The notes under the pieces are model-generated. The model did no database searches. It was not told the origin of the DNA and worked only from the letters and a program-made list of their open reading frames with translations. Shown one piece after another: positions 16,369 to 27,088 of a DNA stretch of 64,000 nt. Within the stretch, counting starts at the first letter, position 1. The number at the start of each line of letters is the position of its first letter. Source of the DNA: Oceanimonas smirnovii ATCC BAA-899 (GTDB lineage: Bacteria; Pseudomonadota; Gammaproteobacteria; Enterobacterales; Aeromonadaceae). The position numbers and the translations under genes were made by a program. The stretch covers positions 29,912-93,911 of the forward strand of contig NZ_KB908467.1 in NCBI RefSeq assembly GCF_000381965.1, written 5' to 3'.

Positions 16369-19208
16369 TGGAGGCCCGCTACCAGCGGCTGGCCGACGAG
16401 CTGGCCACCTTTCTGCCCAGTGAGCGCATCATCAGCGATCCGTCCCTGTGCCTGGCCTATGGCACCGACGCCAGCTTTTACCGGCTGCTGCCCAAACTGG
16501 TGCTGCGGCTGGCAAGCCAAGACGAAGTGGTGCGCGTGCTGGCGGCCTGCCGGCAACACCGCCTTCACTGCACCTTTCGCGCCGCCGGCACCAGTCTGTC
16601 GGGCCAGGCGGTGTCCGATTCGGTGCTGATCACCCTCACCGACGACTGGCGCGGCCACCGCATCGAGGACGAGGGCGGGCGCATTGCCCTGCAGCCCGGG
16701 GTGATCGGTGCCGACGCCAACCGCTACCTGACGCCCTACGGCCGTAAAATCGGCCCGGATCCGGCCTCCATCAACAGCTGCAAGATCGGCGGCATCGCCG
16801 CCAACAATGCCTCCGGCATGTGCTGCGGTACGGCCCAGAACTCCTACCGCACCCTGCACGGCCTTAAGCTGATACTGGCCGACGGCACGCAACTGGACAC
16901 CGTGAATGCCGACAGCCGGGCCCGCTTTGCCGAGCAGAAACCCGAGCTGCTGGCCGGCCTCAAGCAGCTGAGCGAGGAGGTGAAGGCCAATCCTGAGCTG
17001 AGCGAGCGCATTCGCCACAAGTACCGGCTGAAAAACACCACCGGCTACAGCCTGAACGCCCTGGTCGACTTTGACGACCCGTTCGACATGCTGGCCCACC
17101 TGATGATTGGCTCGGAAGGCACCCTCGGCTTTATGGCCGAGGTCAGCTATCACACAGTGCCGGATCATCCCTTCAAGGCGTCCTGCCTGCTGGTGTATGC
17201 GGACATCGAAACCACCTGCCGGGCGGTGACCGCCCTGGCCGAGACCCAGGTGGCGGCGGTGGAGCTGATGGACGGCCGGGCCCTGGCCTCCATCGCCGAC
17301 AAGCCGGGCATGCCCGGGTTTGTGGCCGAGCTGGATGGGGAAGCCGCCGCCCTGCTGGTGGAGGTGCACGGCACCAGCGAGGCGGAGCTGCTGGACAAAT
17401 GCGTGCAGGCCATGGCCGCGGTCACCCCCTTTGCACGCTGCAACGAAGTCGCCTTCACCCAGGATAAGGCCACCTGCGCCACCCTCTGGGGCATGCGCAA
17501 GGGCATGTTTCCGGCGGTGGGCGCGGTGCGGGAAACCGGCACCACCGTCATCATCGAGGACGTGGCCTTTCCGGTGGAAGAGCTGGCCCCGGCGGTGCGC
17601 AAGCTCACCGCCCTGTTTGAGCGCTTTGGCTACCATGAGGCCATCATCTTCGGCCATGCCCTGGCCGGCAACCTGCACTTTGTGTTCACCCAGGGGTTTG
17701 ATTCCCAGGCCGAGCTGGACCGTTACGGCGGCTTTATGGACGCCGTGGCCCAGCTGGTGGCGGTGGACTACGGCGGCTCGCTCAAGGCCGAGCACGGCAC
17801 CGGCCGCAACATGGCTCCCTATGTGGAGCTGGAATGGGGCAAGGACGGCTACGCCCTGATGCAGCGCATCAAGGCGTTGTTCGACCCGGAGGGCCTGCTC
17901 AACCCCGGCGTTATCCTCAACGACGACCACCAGGCCCACCTGAAGGATCTCAAACCCCTGCCCGCCGCCGACGAGCTGGTCGACAAATGCATTGAATGCG
18001 GCTTTTGCGAGGCGGTGTGTCCGTCCCGGGATCTCAGCCTGACTCCGCGCCAGCGCATCGTGCTGTTTCGCGAGCTGAGCCGCCGGGCCGCCACCGGTGA
18101 GCAACTCACCGACTCACTGCAAACCGTGTTCGATAAACAGGGGGTGGACACCTGCGCCGCCACCGGTCTGTGCGCCCAGCGCTGCCCGGTGGGCATCAAT
18201 ACCGGCGATCTGGTGCGCCAGCTGCGCACCGCCCGTTACCAGAAATTCGAGCCCATCGCCCGCTGGACCGCCGGCCACTTCACCGCCACCACCAAAGCCG
18301 TGACGCTGGGGCTGAACGCCGCCAGCCTGAGCCGCAAACTGCTGGGTGCAAACACCCTGACCCGGCTGAATGCCGGATTACGCAAGGCGAGCAAAAACCG
18401 GGTACCGCTGTGGCTGCCGGAAACCCCGGCCGCCAATCCGCACCGGCCCAGGGCAGGCGGCACAGGTCCGGACAAGGTGGTGTATTTTCCGTCCTGCGCC
18501 AGCCGCACGCTGGGGCAGTCACCGGGCGCGAAAGACACCCGCTCCCTTACCGAAGTCACCCTAGCGGTGCTGGAGAAGGCAGGTTTTGAAGTGATCCTGC
18601 CCGACTCGCTGAACAACCTGTGCTGCGGCATGCCTTATCAAAGCAAGGGCATGGCGGCACTGGCCGACAACAAGGCCGCCGAGCTGGAGGCCCGCTTGTG
18701 GCAGGCCAGCGAACAGGGCCGCTGGCCGGTGCTGATGGACACCAGCCCCTGCGCCAAACGCAGCCAGGAAACCGGCCGCCTGCCGCTGCAGGTGTTTGAG
18801 CCGGTGCAGTTTGTGCTGGAGCACGCCCTGGAGCGGATGGCGATCAAGCCGGTGGAGGAAACCGTGATGCTGCACATTACCTGCAGCAGCCGGCGCATGG
18901 GGCTGGCCGATGCCATGCTGGCGCTGGTCCGGCGCTGCGCCAGGGAGGTGGTGGTGCCGGAGCACATCGAATGCTGCGGCTTTGCCGGCGACAAGGGCTT
19001 TACCACGCCGGAGCTGAACGCCGCCGCCCTCAGGCCGCTGCGGCAACAGGTGCCTGCCGGCTGCACCCGGGGCGTGAGCAACAGCCGCACCTGCGAGCTG
19101 GGCCTCAGCCATCACAGTGGCATTCACTACGAGTCCATTCTCTATCTGGTGGACGAAGCCAGTTGTAGCAAAAACCTGAGTGATCCGGCCCGGATTATTT
19201 CGGAATAA
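16368..19208 (+). CDS. dld: FAD/Fe-S D-lactate dehydrogenase, Dld-II type
   Basis: A 946-residue fusion. It has an FAD_binding_4 domain (about 35-240, with RAAGTSLSGQAVSDSVL and NNASGMCCGTAQNSYRTLHG), an FAD-oxidase C-terminal domain (about 250-520, with EHGTGRNMAPYVE), two 4Fe-4S motifs (CIECGFCEAVCPSR, CAATGLCAQRCPVGI, about 540-620) and C-terminal CCG domains (CCGMPYQ, CCGFAGDKGF, about 700-930). This matches the Dld-II D-lactate dehydrogenase that sits beside lldEFG in Shewanella. It oxidises D-lactate to pyruvate and passes electrons to the quinone pool. Having it in the same transcript gives the cell both isomers through one permease. Confidence 0.9.
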   Translation: MEARYQRLADELATFLPSERIISDPSLCLAYGTDASFYRLLPKLVLRLASQDEVVRVLAACRQHRLHCTFRAAGTSLSGQAVSDSVLITLTDDWRGHRIEDEGGRIALQPGVIGADANRYLTPYGRKIGPDPASINSCKIGGIAANNASGMCCGTAQNSYRTLHGLKLILADGTQLDTVNADSRARFAEQKPELLAGLKQLSEEVKANPELSERIRHKYRLKNTTGYSLNALVDFDDPFDMLAHLMIGSEGTLGFMAEVSYHTVPDHPFKASCLLVYADIETTCRAVTALAETQVAAVELMDGRALASIADKPGMPGFVAELDGEAAALLVEVHGTSEAELLDKCVQAMAAVTPFARCNEVAFTQDKATCATLWGMRKGMFPAVGAVRETGTTVIIEDVAFPVEELAPAVRKLTALFERFGYHEAIIFGHALAGNLHFVFTQGFDSQAELDRYGGFMDAVAQLVAVDYGGSLKAEHGTGRNMAPYVELEWGKDGYALMQRIKALFDPEGLLNPGVILNDDHQAHLKDLKPLPAADELVDKCIECGFCEAVCPSRDLSLTPRQRIVLFRELSRRAATGEQLTDSLQTVFDKQGVDTCAATGLCAQRCPVGINTGDLVRQLRTARYQKFEPIARWTAGHFTATTKAVTLGLNAASLSRKLLGANTLTRLNAGLRKASKNRVPLWLPETPAANPHRPRAGGTGPDKVVYFPSCASRTLGQSPGAKDTRSLTEVTLAVLEKAGFEVILPDSLNNLCCGMPYQSKGMAALADNKAAELEARLWQASEQGRWPVLMDTSPCAKRSQETGRLPLQVFEPVQFVLEHALERMAIKPVEETVMLHITCSSRRMGLADAMLALVRRCAREVVVPEHIECCGFAGDKGFTTPELNAAALRPLRQQVPAGCTRGVSNSRTCELGLSHHSGIHYESILYLVDEASCSKNLSDPARIISE

Positions 19209-19289
19209 CAAAAATAAGCGGTTTACAAAATCAAGACAGACGGTAATGTCTGGTTTTTAACACTCAGCTGAACTGGAAAGGAAGTATAA

Positions 19290-19640
19290 ATGACTATTGA
19301 ACGTCAGCAGGTTGGCCAGCGCATGAGCCGCATCGTCAAGCATAACGGCATCATCTATCTGTGCGGCCAGGTATGCAAGGATGCCACTCAGGATATTACC
19401 GGCCAGACAACCACCATGCTGGAAAAAGTGGACGAGCTGCTGAAAGAAGCCGGATCCGACCGCGAACATATGCTCTCTGCCACTATTTATGTAAAAACCA
19501 TGGCCGACTTTGCCGGCATGAACGCAGTGTGGGATGCCTGGGTGCCGGAAGGTCATGCACCTGCCCGGGCCTGCGTGGAAGCCGCCATGGCCCGCCCCGA
19601 GCTGCTGGTGGAAATATCGGTAGTGGCTACCGAAATCTGA
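19290..19640 (+). CDS. RidA-family enamine/imine deaminase-like protein
   Basis: A 116-residue Rid protein in the YjgF/YER057c/UK114 superfamily. It contains [19 protein letters not shown] and [20 protein letters not shown], including the active-site Arg of PARAC. RidA proteins hydrolyse reactive 2-aminoacrylate-type imines. GGAAG precedes the ATG. It has its own terminator and is 81 bases from the lactate operon, so it may be a separate unit. The C-terminal sequence differs enough from classical RidA that a Rid1-7 subgroup cannot be assigned by eye. Confidence 0.88.
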   Translation: MTIERQQVGQRMSRIVKHNGIIYLCGQVCKDATQDITGQTTTMLEKVDELLKEAGSDREHMLSATIYVKTMADFAGMNAVWDAWVPEGHAPARACVEAAMARPELLVEISVVATEI

Positions 19641-19664
19641 GACAGACTGAATAGCATATACTCA

Positions 19665-19691
19665 AAGGCCTGCCATTAACCGGCAGGCCTT
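19665..19691. terminator. Inverted repeat between convergent ridA-like and GH3 genes
   Basis: AAGGCCTGCC, a 7-base loop, then GGCAGGCCTT form a perfect 10-bp stem in the gap between two convergent genes. It probably terminates transcription from the left; tails are weak on both sides. Confidence 0.65.
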
Positions 19692-19738
19692 AAATCCATG
19701 CAGCTATTTTGCCTGATTACTGTACATCTCCTTGGTAC

Positions 19739-22255
19739 TTACTCCCTGTCCTTGCCTGGACTGGAGGCTGATTTTCCTACCTGCGGAAATGAGATGCCGA
19801 TACGTCTTGTCAGCGGAGTGTCGGCTGATGACCCGCCTACAAATACCTGATAGGGACCATTAACCTCCCTCCAGTTACCATAAGCCCATTTAGTCAACTC
19901 TGCGGGATAGTCCGGCTCAAAGTAGGAAAAGGGGTGGTTGGAGGCACCAGCGTCCACCATGATACTGACACGCTCACTTTCACCCGGTTCCAGAAATACT
20001 TTTTTGAAGCCTACCAACCGCTTGGACGGCTGCTGAGCCTGTTTGGGCAACTTGAGATATACCTGGGATGCCTCACCACCAAACCGGCTTCCTGTGTTGG
20101 TCACGGTATATTCCACCGTCAGTACCGGTATCAGCCCGGAGAGCTTTTGCATGGCAGAGGCTGGTTTGCCCTGGCCCTGAGGCATCAAAGGACCGTACTC
20201 ACGCCGGAATGCCTTGCTCAAAGTCAGATCACTGTATTCAAACCGGGTATAGGATAGGCCATGTCCAAAAGGAAATACCGGGGTCACACCATTAGCCTCA
20301 TACCAGCGGTAGCCCATTTCCAGCCCCTCGGTGTAATGACTCACCAACTGGTCACTGCCATCACCAAAGACGCCATTTTGCGGAAAGCCCTTGCCGCCGG
20401 GCAAACCGTTTTCTTCCCGCAAACCGGGATACTGTGCCTCAGTGGCAAAGGCGGCTTCACGCGCACTGTTAGGAAAGGTTACCGGCAGCTTGCCTGACGG
20501 ATTGAGTGCGCCAAACAGCATGTCGGCCATAATGTCACCGTCTTCCTGACCGGGAAACCAGGCAGCAAACAGGGCAGGTACATTATCCAGCCAGTCCATC
20601 AGAATGCCGGAAGCGCTATACAGCACCACCACATTATTGGGATTAACGGCTGATACACGGCGTACCAGTTCATCCTGCCGTACCTGGTCGCCGTTGCATT
20701 CGGGCTCTTCCACCGGCGGAGGCGGCACAACCGCCAGCAGCCTCAGACCCGAATCGGACGGCTCTTCCGGATCGCCGCCGCCATTGCCATCGTCACCACT
20801 TACACACAGAGTGGGCAGTATCAGGCTTTGCAGATCACGGGTTTCCCGTGGGTTGGTACCCACCATCAACACGACTATGTCTGACTCCTGGGCCAGCGCC
20901 ACCGCTGCATCAATATCGACCCCATTGTGGTAGCTCACACTGGAAACGTATTTTTCCAGCCCGGTTTGGGGAGAGATTGTAAAGAACGGCACTACTGTCG
21001 TCAGCCCCTGCCGGCTCAGGTTGCGCGGCGGCATGGTGGCCCGGCCGGCAAACCAGGGATGGCCGATAAGGGCGATGGCAGGATCACTGGCAGCATTTAG
21101 CGGCAGAAAGTTTCCCTCGTTTTTCAACAGAGTAATCCCCCCTTCTGCCAGCGCCCTGGCTTTGGCAGCATTAACGCTTAAATCTGGTTCCAGAAACACA
21201 TCAAAAGGGTTATCAAACTGGCCAAACTCAGACATTTTTACATAACGGGGCCGCAGGGCCGCGTCGATGTCCGCCTCAGTGATCTCGCCTTTTTCAATGG
21301 CAGCCTTGATACTGGCCTCGGAATAAAACAGCGGTTCTGAATCCAGCTCATAGCCCACCCCGGCCTTCAGCGCCTTGACCGTACTGTGCATGGCACGACG
21401 ATCACTTTCTACCCAGCCGTCAAAACCCCAGCGCTGGCGCAGGGTCTTGACCAGCACATCGTGGCTGTCGCAGATATAGTCGGAATCATTCAGGTAGGGA
21501 AAGGCGCACATGATGGATGCCGGCCTGGCATCGCGCACAGCCATTTCAAAAGGCAGAAAGTACAGCTCGTGCATGGCCCGGCTGGGAATTCGTACCCCTG
21601 CGGTCCAGCGCTCAAAGTCGTATTCATGCTCATTACCCATAAAATGCTTGGGCTGGGCCTGCACCCCCTGATCCTGAATGCCTCGAATCTGGGCAGAGCC
21701 AATCACTCCTGCCAGAAAGGGATCCTCTCCGGGATACTCTTGCCCACGGCCTGCATAAGGAGAACGAATAAGGTTCAGGCCGGGTCCCAGCAGTACCTGA
21801 CTGGCAAAAGTGTAAGCTTCATCGCCCACCACTTCGCCCCAGCCATACACCAGCTCTGGATCAAAGCTGGCGGCCGCCAGGGTCATGGACGGGCCCGCTG
21901 TTCTGACCGGCTCAGGCACACAGGAACCGCCACGAATACCGTTACCACCGTTGATTTCCCGAAAATTGGGAATACCCAGCTCCGGAATACCGGTGATATG
22001 CCGGCCCAGGGAAGTAAAACCACAGGTGGCAGCGCTATTGCCCTGGCCCTGATAGATACCTGACGGCAGAGCGTTTTCATCTGGCTTATTGGATATCTGC
22101 TGAATTTTCTGCTCGAGCGTCATATCTGCGAGCAAGGCATCCGCAAAAACTTCGTGAGGGTTGGGTTCGGCTGCAACGCCGCAGGAAAGCAGGATGGCGG
22201 CCAGCACAGATAATCTGATTCTGGTGTCGCCACAATAATGTGAAGAAACAATCAT
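19739..22255 (-). CDS. Secreted glycoside hydrolase family 3 protein (beta-glucosidase-like)
   Basis: An 838-residue GH3 enzyme with a signal peptide (LSVLAAILLSCGVAA). Conserved pieces include QPKHFMGNEHEY (catalytic-site Lys-His), RQRWGFDGWVESDRRAMHS with the predicted nucleophile Asp in ESD, the alpha/beta sandwich with FPFGHGLSYTRFEY, and a C-terminal fibronectin III-like domain. LLSC could be a lipobox, so it may be a lipoprotein. I prefer the ATG at 22255 because GGGAG lies 8 bases upstream; in-frame ATGs at 22261 and 22270 are less well spaced. A Gly/Pro-rich insert with two cysteines (about 480-525) interrupts the sandwich domain. No carbohydrate-uptake genes surround it. Confidence 0.88.
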   Translation of the reverse strand: MIVSSHYCGDTRIRLSVLAAILLSCGVAAEPNPHEVFADALLADMTLEQKIQQISNKPDENALPSGIYQGQGNSAATCGFTSLGRHITGIPELGIPNFREINGGNGIRGGSCVPEPVRTAGPSMTLAAASFDPELVYGWGEVVGDEAYTFASQVLLGPGLNLIRSPYAGRGQEYPGEDPFLAGVIGSAQIRGIQDQGVQAQPKHFMGNEHEYDFERWTAGVRIPSRAMHELYFLPFEMAVRDARPASIMCAFPYLNDSDYICDSHDVLVKTLRQRWGFDGWVESDRRAMHSTVKALKAGVGYELDSEPLFYSEASIKAAIEKGEITEADIDAALRPRYVKMSEFGQFDNPFDVFLEPDLSVNAAKARALAEGGITLLKNEGNFLPLNAASDPAIALIGHPWFAGRATMPPRNLSRQGLTTVVPFFTISPQTGLEKYVSSVSYHNGVDIDAAVALAQESDIVVLMVGTNPRETRDLQSLILPTLCVSGDDGNGGGDPEEPSDSGLRLLAVVPPPPVEEPECNGDQVRQDELVRRVSAVNPNNVVVLYSASGILMDWLDNVPALFAAWFPGQEDGDIMADMLFGALNPSGKLPVTFPNSAREAAFATEAQYPGLREENGLPGGKGFPQNGVFGDGSDQLVSHYTEGLEMGYRWYEANGVTPVFPFGHGLSYTRFEYSDLTLSKAFRREYGPLMPQGQGKPASAMQKLSGLIPVLTVEYTVTNTGSRFGGEASQVYLKLPKQAQQPSKRLVGFKKVFLEPGESERVSIMVDAGASNHPFSYFEPDYPAELTKWAYGNWREVNGPYQVFVGGSSADTPLTRRIGISFPQVGKSASSPGKDRE

Positions 22256-22502
22256 GGTCATGTCTCCCATCTACCACTTGGGACATATGCGGACCATTCC
22301 CTGTCCAGACAAACAAAGAAACATTGCTTCAAAGGCGAGTGCGGCGCATCGCACTAATAAGATAAGTAATATCGCAACATCAAAAAGGCCCGGCCTTTCT
22401 GATTCTCGAAGCAAAACCGGCAGGCCGAAAGCGGGCATACCGAACTACAGAGCTCGATTAAAAAGCATAGTCGCCGCACAAGGCAGCGTGCAAAAAACAG
22501 AG
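22256..22502. other. Gap between gdhA and the GH3 gene
   Basis: About 250 bases upstream of the GH3 gene on the minus strand. It should hold the GH3 promoter; I could not identify convincing -10/-35 elements, a regulator site or a small gene. Confidence 0.4.
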
Positions 22503-22533
22503 AAAAAATAAAAGCCCGGTCTGCCGGGCCTTT
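22503..22533 (-). terminator. Rho-independent terminator of gdhA
   Basis: Read on the minus strand, a GGCCCGG / CCGGGCT stem with a 4-base loop is followed by TTTATTTTTT. It lies 30 bases after the gdhA stop. Confidence 0.85.
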
Positions 22534-22562
22534 AGACGTTACGCTGGTGAGGGGGGGTCGTG

Positions 22563-23945
<1,383 letters not shown>

Positions 23946-24064
23946 CTATCGGGGTTGCATCTTTACGAGACCCCGTACTATTGAAATATGGCTCCGCTCT
24001 CGGGTCAATGACTAATTTTCAAATACATATACTAAAAAGAAGAATATTTATGCTCTCTTAGAAC

Positions 24065-24080
24065 TTTGAGGCAGATCACA
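24065..24080. promoter_or_regulatory. CRP-like site upstream of gspE
   Basis: TTTGA-GGCAGA-TCACA matches the CRP consensus TGTGA-N6-TCACA at 9 of 10 conserved positions with correct spacing. It lies between the divergent gdhA and gspE genes, 64 bases before the chosen gspE start, so it could act on either gene. Function is inferred. Confidence 0.45.
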
Positions 24081-24109
24081 CCCTGCTGACACCGCTCTGA
24101 CAAGCGGTC

Positions 24110-24127
24110 TATGCTTGTACAAGCATA
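24110..24127. promoter_or_regulatory. Perfect 18-bp palindrome in the gspE leader
   Basis: TATGCTTGTACAAGCATA equals its own reverse complement. It is preceded by a second dyad, ACCGCT-N6-AGCGGT (24091-24108). Both lie just upstream of the secretion operon, with the palindrome ending 16 bases before the start at 24144, the place for an operator of the whole operon. The cognate protein is unknown. Confidence 0.5.
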
Positions 24128-24143
24128 CCAAGAGGCAAACGAT

Positions 24144-25856
24144 ATGGATGTCTGTGAATCGCTGCCGGAGCGGGATCAGGCTCTTGGCGTTAAACTCGTG
24201 GAACAGGGGCTGATAACCGACAAAGAACTGAGCCGGCTGGCACGCATGCAGGAAGGACAAGCTGATGCGGTTTCTCTTATTCGTTTATTGCTTAACCTGG
24301 GCATGATATCGGAACGGGAGCTGGCGCGGACACTGGCTGAACAGCACGACTTACCCCTTACCGATAACAGCCAATACCCTCTTTCTCCTCCTCTCGACAA
24401 GCCCCTGCCCTACCGCTTTCTTAAAGAACACCATCTGGTGCCCTTGCATCAGCACGACAATACCCTGGTGCTGGCCATGGTTGATCCGGGAGACCATTTT
24501 TCTCTGCAGGCCATGACCATGCTCTGCGGTCAGGCAGTGCGAGCTCAGGTGGGTATCAATTCGGAAATTGATGCGGCCATTGAGCGGCTTTATGGCGAAG
24601 GCCAGAGCAAAATAGGAGATATTCTGTCGGCAGTACAGGAAGAGGAAGAAACCGAAGAACACATCGCCCAGCTGAAAGACATGGCCAGCGAGGCCCCGGT
24701 GATCCGGCTGGTTAACCAGCTGGTTCAAAAAGCCGTTGAGCTGAGAGCATCGGATATTCACGTTGAGCCGTTTGAACACCGGCTCAACATTCGTTACCGC
24801 ATCGACGGTGTGCTGCAACAAGGCGAGGCACCGCCGGTAACCATGACTCCCGCCATCATCTCCCGCATCAAGATACTTGCCCGGCTCAATATTGCCGAGC
24901 GCCGTCTGCCTCAGGACGGCCGCATTGAGCTGCGGGTGCAGGGCCAGGATCTCGATATTCGTGTCTCCACCGTGCCTACCATGCATGGTGAAAGCCTGGT
25001 CATGCGTCTGCTTAACCGGGAAAGCGTAGTGCTCGACTTCGACGCTTTGGGTTTTGCCGGTGATACCCGCTCCAGGCTGCAGCAGGTGCTGGCCATTCCT
25101 CACGGTGTCTTGCTGGTAACCGGCCCCACCGGCAGCGGTAAAACCACCACCCTGTACACGGCTCTGAACCGGCTTAACACCACCGAACGCAAGCTGATCA
25201 CGGTAGAAGACCCGGTCGAATATCAGATGGAAGGAATCAACCAGATCCATGTTAAACCGGCTATTGGTCTGACCTTTGCCAGCGCCCTGCGTGCCATTGT
25301 GCGGCAGGATCCGGATGTCATTATGGTGGGGGAAATGCGGGATCTGGAAACTGCCCGCATCTGTGTGCAGTCGGCCCTTACCGGCCACCTGGTGCTGTCG
25401 ACACTGCACACCAACGATGCAGCCAGCAGCGTCACCCGCTTACTGGAAATGGGAGTAGAAGACTACCTGCTTACCTCGACCCTCAACGGGGTAGTAGGAC
25501 AACGTCTGATCCGGGTGCTGTGTCCTCACTGCAAAGAGCGCTATGAGCCACTGCCGGAACTTGTTCGCGAGCTGAAACTGGAGCCGCTGAATCCCGGCGA
25601 GCCGGTATGGCTGTATCAGCCTGTGGGCTGCGAGCACTGCGCGCGGACCGGTTACCACGGCAGGCTGGCCATTCAGGAACTGCTGGTGATGAACGACGAT
25701 ATTCGCAAGCTGGTGCTCAGTCATGCCGATGCCGGTCAGATCCAGCGGGCTGCGGTAGCGGCGGGCATGCGTACCATGTATGGCGATGGCCTGCTCAAAG
25801 TCCGGCAAGGGATCACCAATGTGGAAGAGGTGATTCGGGTCACCCAGGAGGCCTGA
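24144..25856 (+). CDS. gspE: Type II secretion ATPase GspE
   Basis: A 570-residue hexameric secretion ATPase. Order of parts: N1E domain (LGVKLVEQGLITDKELSRLA, first 75 residues), second N-terminal domain, then the catalytic core with Walker A GPTGSGKTTTLYTALN, Asp box, Walker B region DPDVIMVGEMRDLETA, His box HLVLSTLHTND, and a zinc-binding CPHC...CEHC loop near the C-terminus. GEMRD replaces the more common GEIRD. It drives pseudopilus assembly from the cytoplasm. I chose the ATG at 24144 (AGAGG upstream) over 24111, which falls inside a perfect palindrome. It starts an 11-gene operon. Confidence 0.93.
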   Translation: MDVCESLPERDQALGVKLVEQGLITDKELSRLARMQEGQADAVSLIRLLLNLGMISERELARTLAEQHDLPLTDNSQYPLSPPLDKPLPYRFLKEHHLVPLHQHDNTLVLAMVDPGDHFSLQAMTMLCGQAVRAQVGINSEIDAAIERLYGEGQSKIGDILSAVQEEEETEEHIAQLKDMASEAPVIRLVNQLVQKAVELRASDIHVEPFEHRLNIRYRIDGVLQQGEAPPVTMTPAIISRIKILARLNIAERRLPQDGRIELRVQGQDLDIRVSTVPTMHGESLVMRLLNRESVVLDFDALGFAGDTRSRLQQVLAIPHGVLLVTGPTGSGKTTTLYTALNRLNTTERKLITVEDPVEYQMEGINQIHVKPAIGLTFASALRAIVRQDPDVIMVGEMRDLETARICVQSALTGHLVLSTLHTNDAASSVTRLLEMGVEDYLLTSTLNGVVGQRLIRVLCPHCKERYEPLPELVRELKLEPLNPGEPVWLYQPVGCEHCARTGYHGRLAIQELLVMNDDIRKLVLSHADAGQIQRAAVAAGMRTMYGDGLLKVRQGITNVEEVIRVTQEA

Positions 25857-25857
25857 A

Positions 25858-27078
25858 ATGGCGCTGTTTCACTTTAAGGCCGTCAGCCAGAGCGGTGAAG
25901 AGCAGGAAGGCCGGCTGGAAGGGGCCGATCAGCAGGCGATTGTGTTGCAACTGCAGCAACGGGGGTTGATCCCCATCAGGGTAGAGCCCGCCGGTGAGCA
26001 CAGCACCGGGCTGCTGGGCAAAAAAATAAGCCTGGGGCGCAGCCACATCGGTGAACGCCATATACAGGCTCTGACGCAAGATCTGGCTGCCCTGCTGAAG
26101 GCCGGGGTTCCGCTGGAGCGGGCTCTCGCTATCATGATCCAGGTGCGCAGCCACCATGATGATACCCGCCTGCTCAGCCGGATTCGTGAAGGCATACAGC
26201 GAGGCCAGGCACTGTCGGTGGTGCTGGCAGAGCAGAACGCCGGCTTCTCGCCGTTTTATCTCAACATGATCCGGGCTGCCGAAATTTCGGGCAATCTGGA
26301 TCAGGGACTGGCCGATCTTGCGCAATACCTTGAACGCAGCCGGCTGCTCAGGGAAAAGGCGCTTTCAGCACTGATTTATCCGCTGATCCTGCTGCTGGTC
26401 TCCGGTGCCTCGCTGCTGATCATTCTGACTTATGTGATTCCTCAGTTTCAGCAGCTTTTCGCCGACATGGGCCAGGCCATGCCTCTGCCTACCCGCATCG
26501 TCATCAGCAGTGCCGACTTTATTAAACGCTTTGGCCTCTGGCTGCTGCTGGGTCTGCTGCTGGTGCTGCTTTACGCCCGCCGCCGGCTGCACGAGCCGGG
26601 TGTGCGTCTGGCCTGGCACCGGCTGCTGTTGCGGCTGCCGCTGGCCGGACCGCTGATCCAACGACTGGAGGTAGCACGCTTTACCCGCAGCCTGGGTACG
26701 CTGATGAAAGGCGGCGTGCCTCTGCTTGGAGCGCTCGATATTGCCCGTCAGACCCTGAGCAACCAGCTGCTGATGGAAGTGCTGGCGAAAGCTGCCAGCG
26801 AGCTGAAAGAAGGCAAGCGTCTGGCAGAGCCGCTGCAGGCTTCAGGCCAGTTTCCACCACTGGCAATACAGATGATTCGGGTTGGCGAAGAAACCGGCCA
26901 GCTTGAAGACATGTTGCTCAAGGTAGCCGACACCTATGACCGGGAAGTAGAAAACACAATTCAGCGCTTACTGACCATACTCGAGCCGGTGCTGATTCTG
27001 GGGCTGGGGGTACTGATTGCCGGCATTATTATTTCCATGCTGGTCGCCATTCTCAGCATTAACGAATTGCCTGTATAG
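25858..27078 (+). CDS. gspF: Type II secretion inner-membrane platform protein GspF
   Basis: A 406-residue GspF with two T2SSF domains (about 70-195 and 270-400) and three membrane helices. LTQDLAALLKAGVPLERAL and FTRSLGTLMKGGVPLLGALDIA are the paired domain signatures, and EEVGEETGQLE-like RVGEETGQLEDMLLKVAD is conserved. It links the GspE ATPase to the pseudopilus at the inner membrane. It starts one base after the gspE stop. Confidence 0.93.
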   Translation: MALFHFKAVSQSGEEQEGRLEGADQQAIVLQLQQRGLIPIRVEPAGEHSTGLLGKKISLGRSHIGERHIQALTQDLAALLKAGVPLERALAIMIQVRSHHDDTRLLSRIREGIQRGQALSVVLAEQNAGFSPFYLNMIRAAEISGNLDQGLADLAQYLERSRLLREKALSALIYPLILLLVSGASLLIILTYVIPQFQQLFADMGQAMPLPTRIVISSADFIKRFGLWLLLGLLLVLLYARRRLHEPGVRLAWHRLLLRLPLAGPLIQRLEVARFTRSLGTLMKGGVPLLGALDIARQTLSNQLLMEVLAKAASELKEGKRLAEPLQASGQFPPLAIQMIRVGEETGQLEDMLLKVADTYDREVENTIQRLLTILEPVLILGLGVLIAGIIISMLVAILSINELPV

Positions 27079-27088
27079 GGAGGCAGAC

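Noticed and set aside
16314..18104. 596-codon open frame on the minus strand
   Set aside because: Lies fully antisense to the D-lactate dehydrogenase gene; Gly/His/Gln-rich, no motifs, explained by codon bias of a GC-rich gene.
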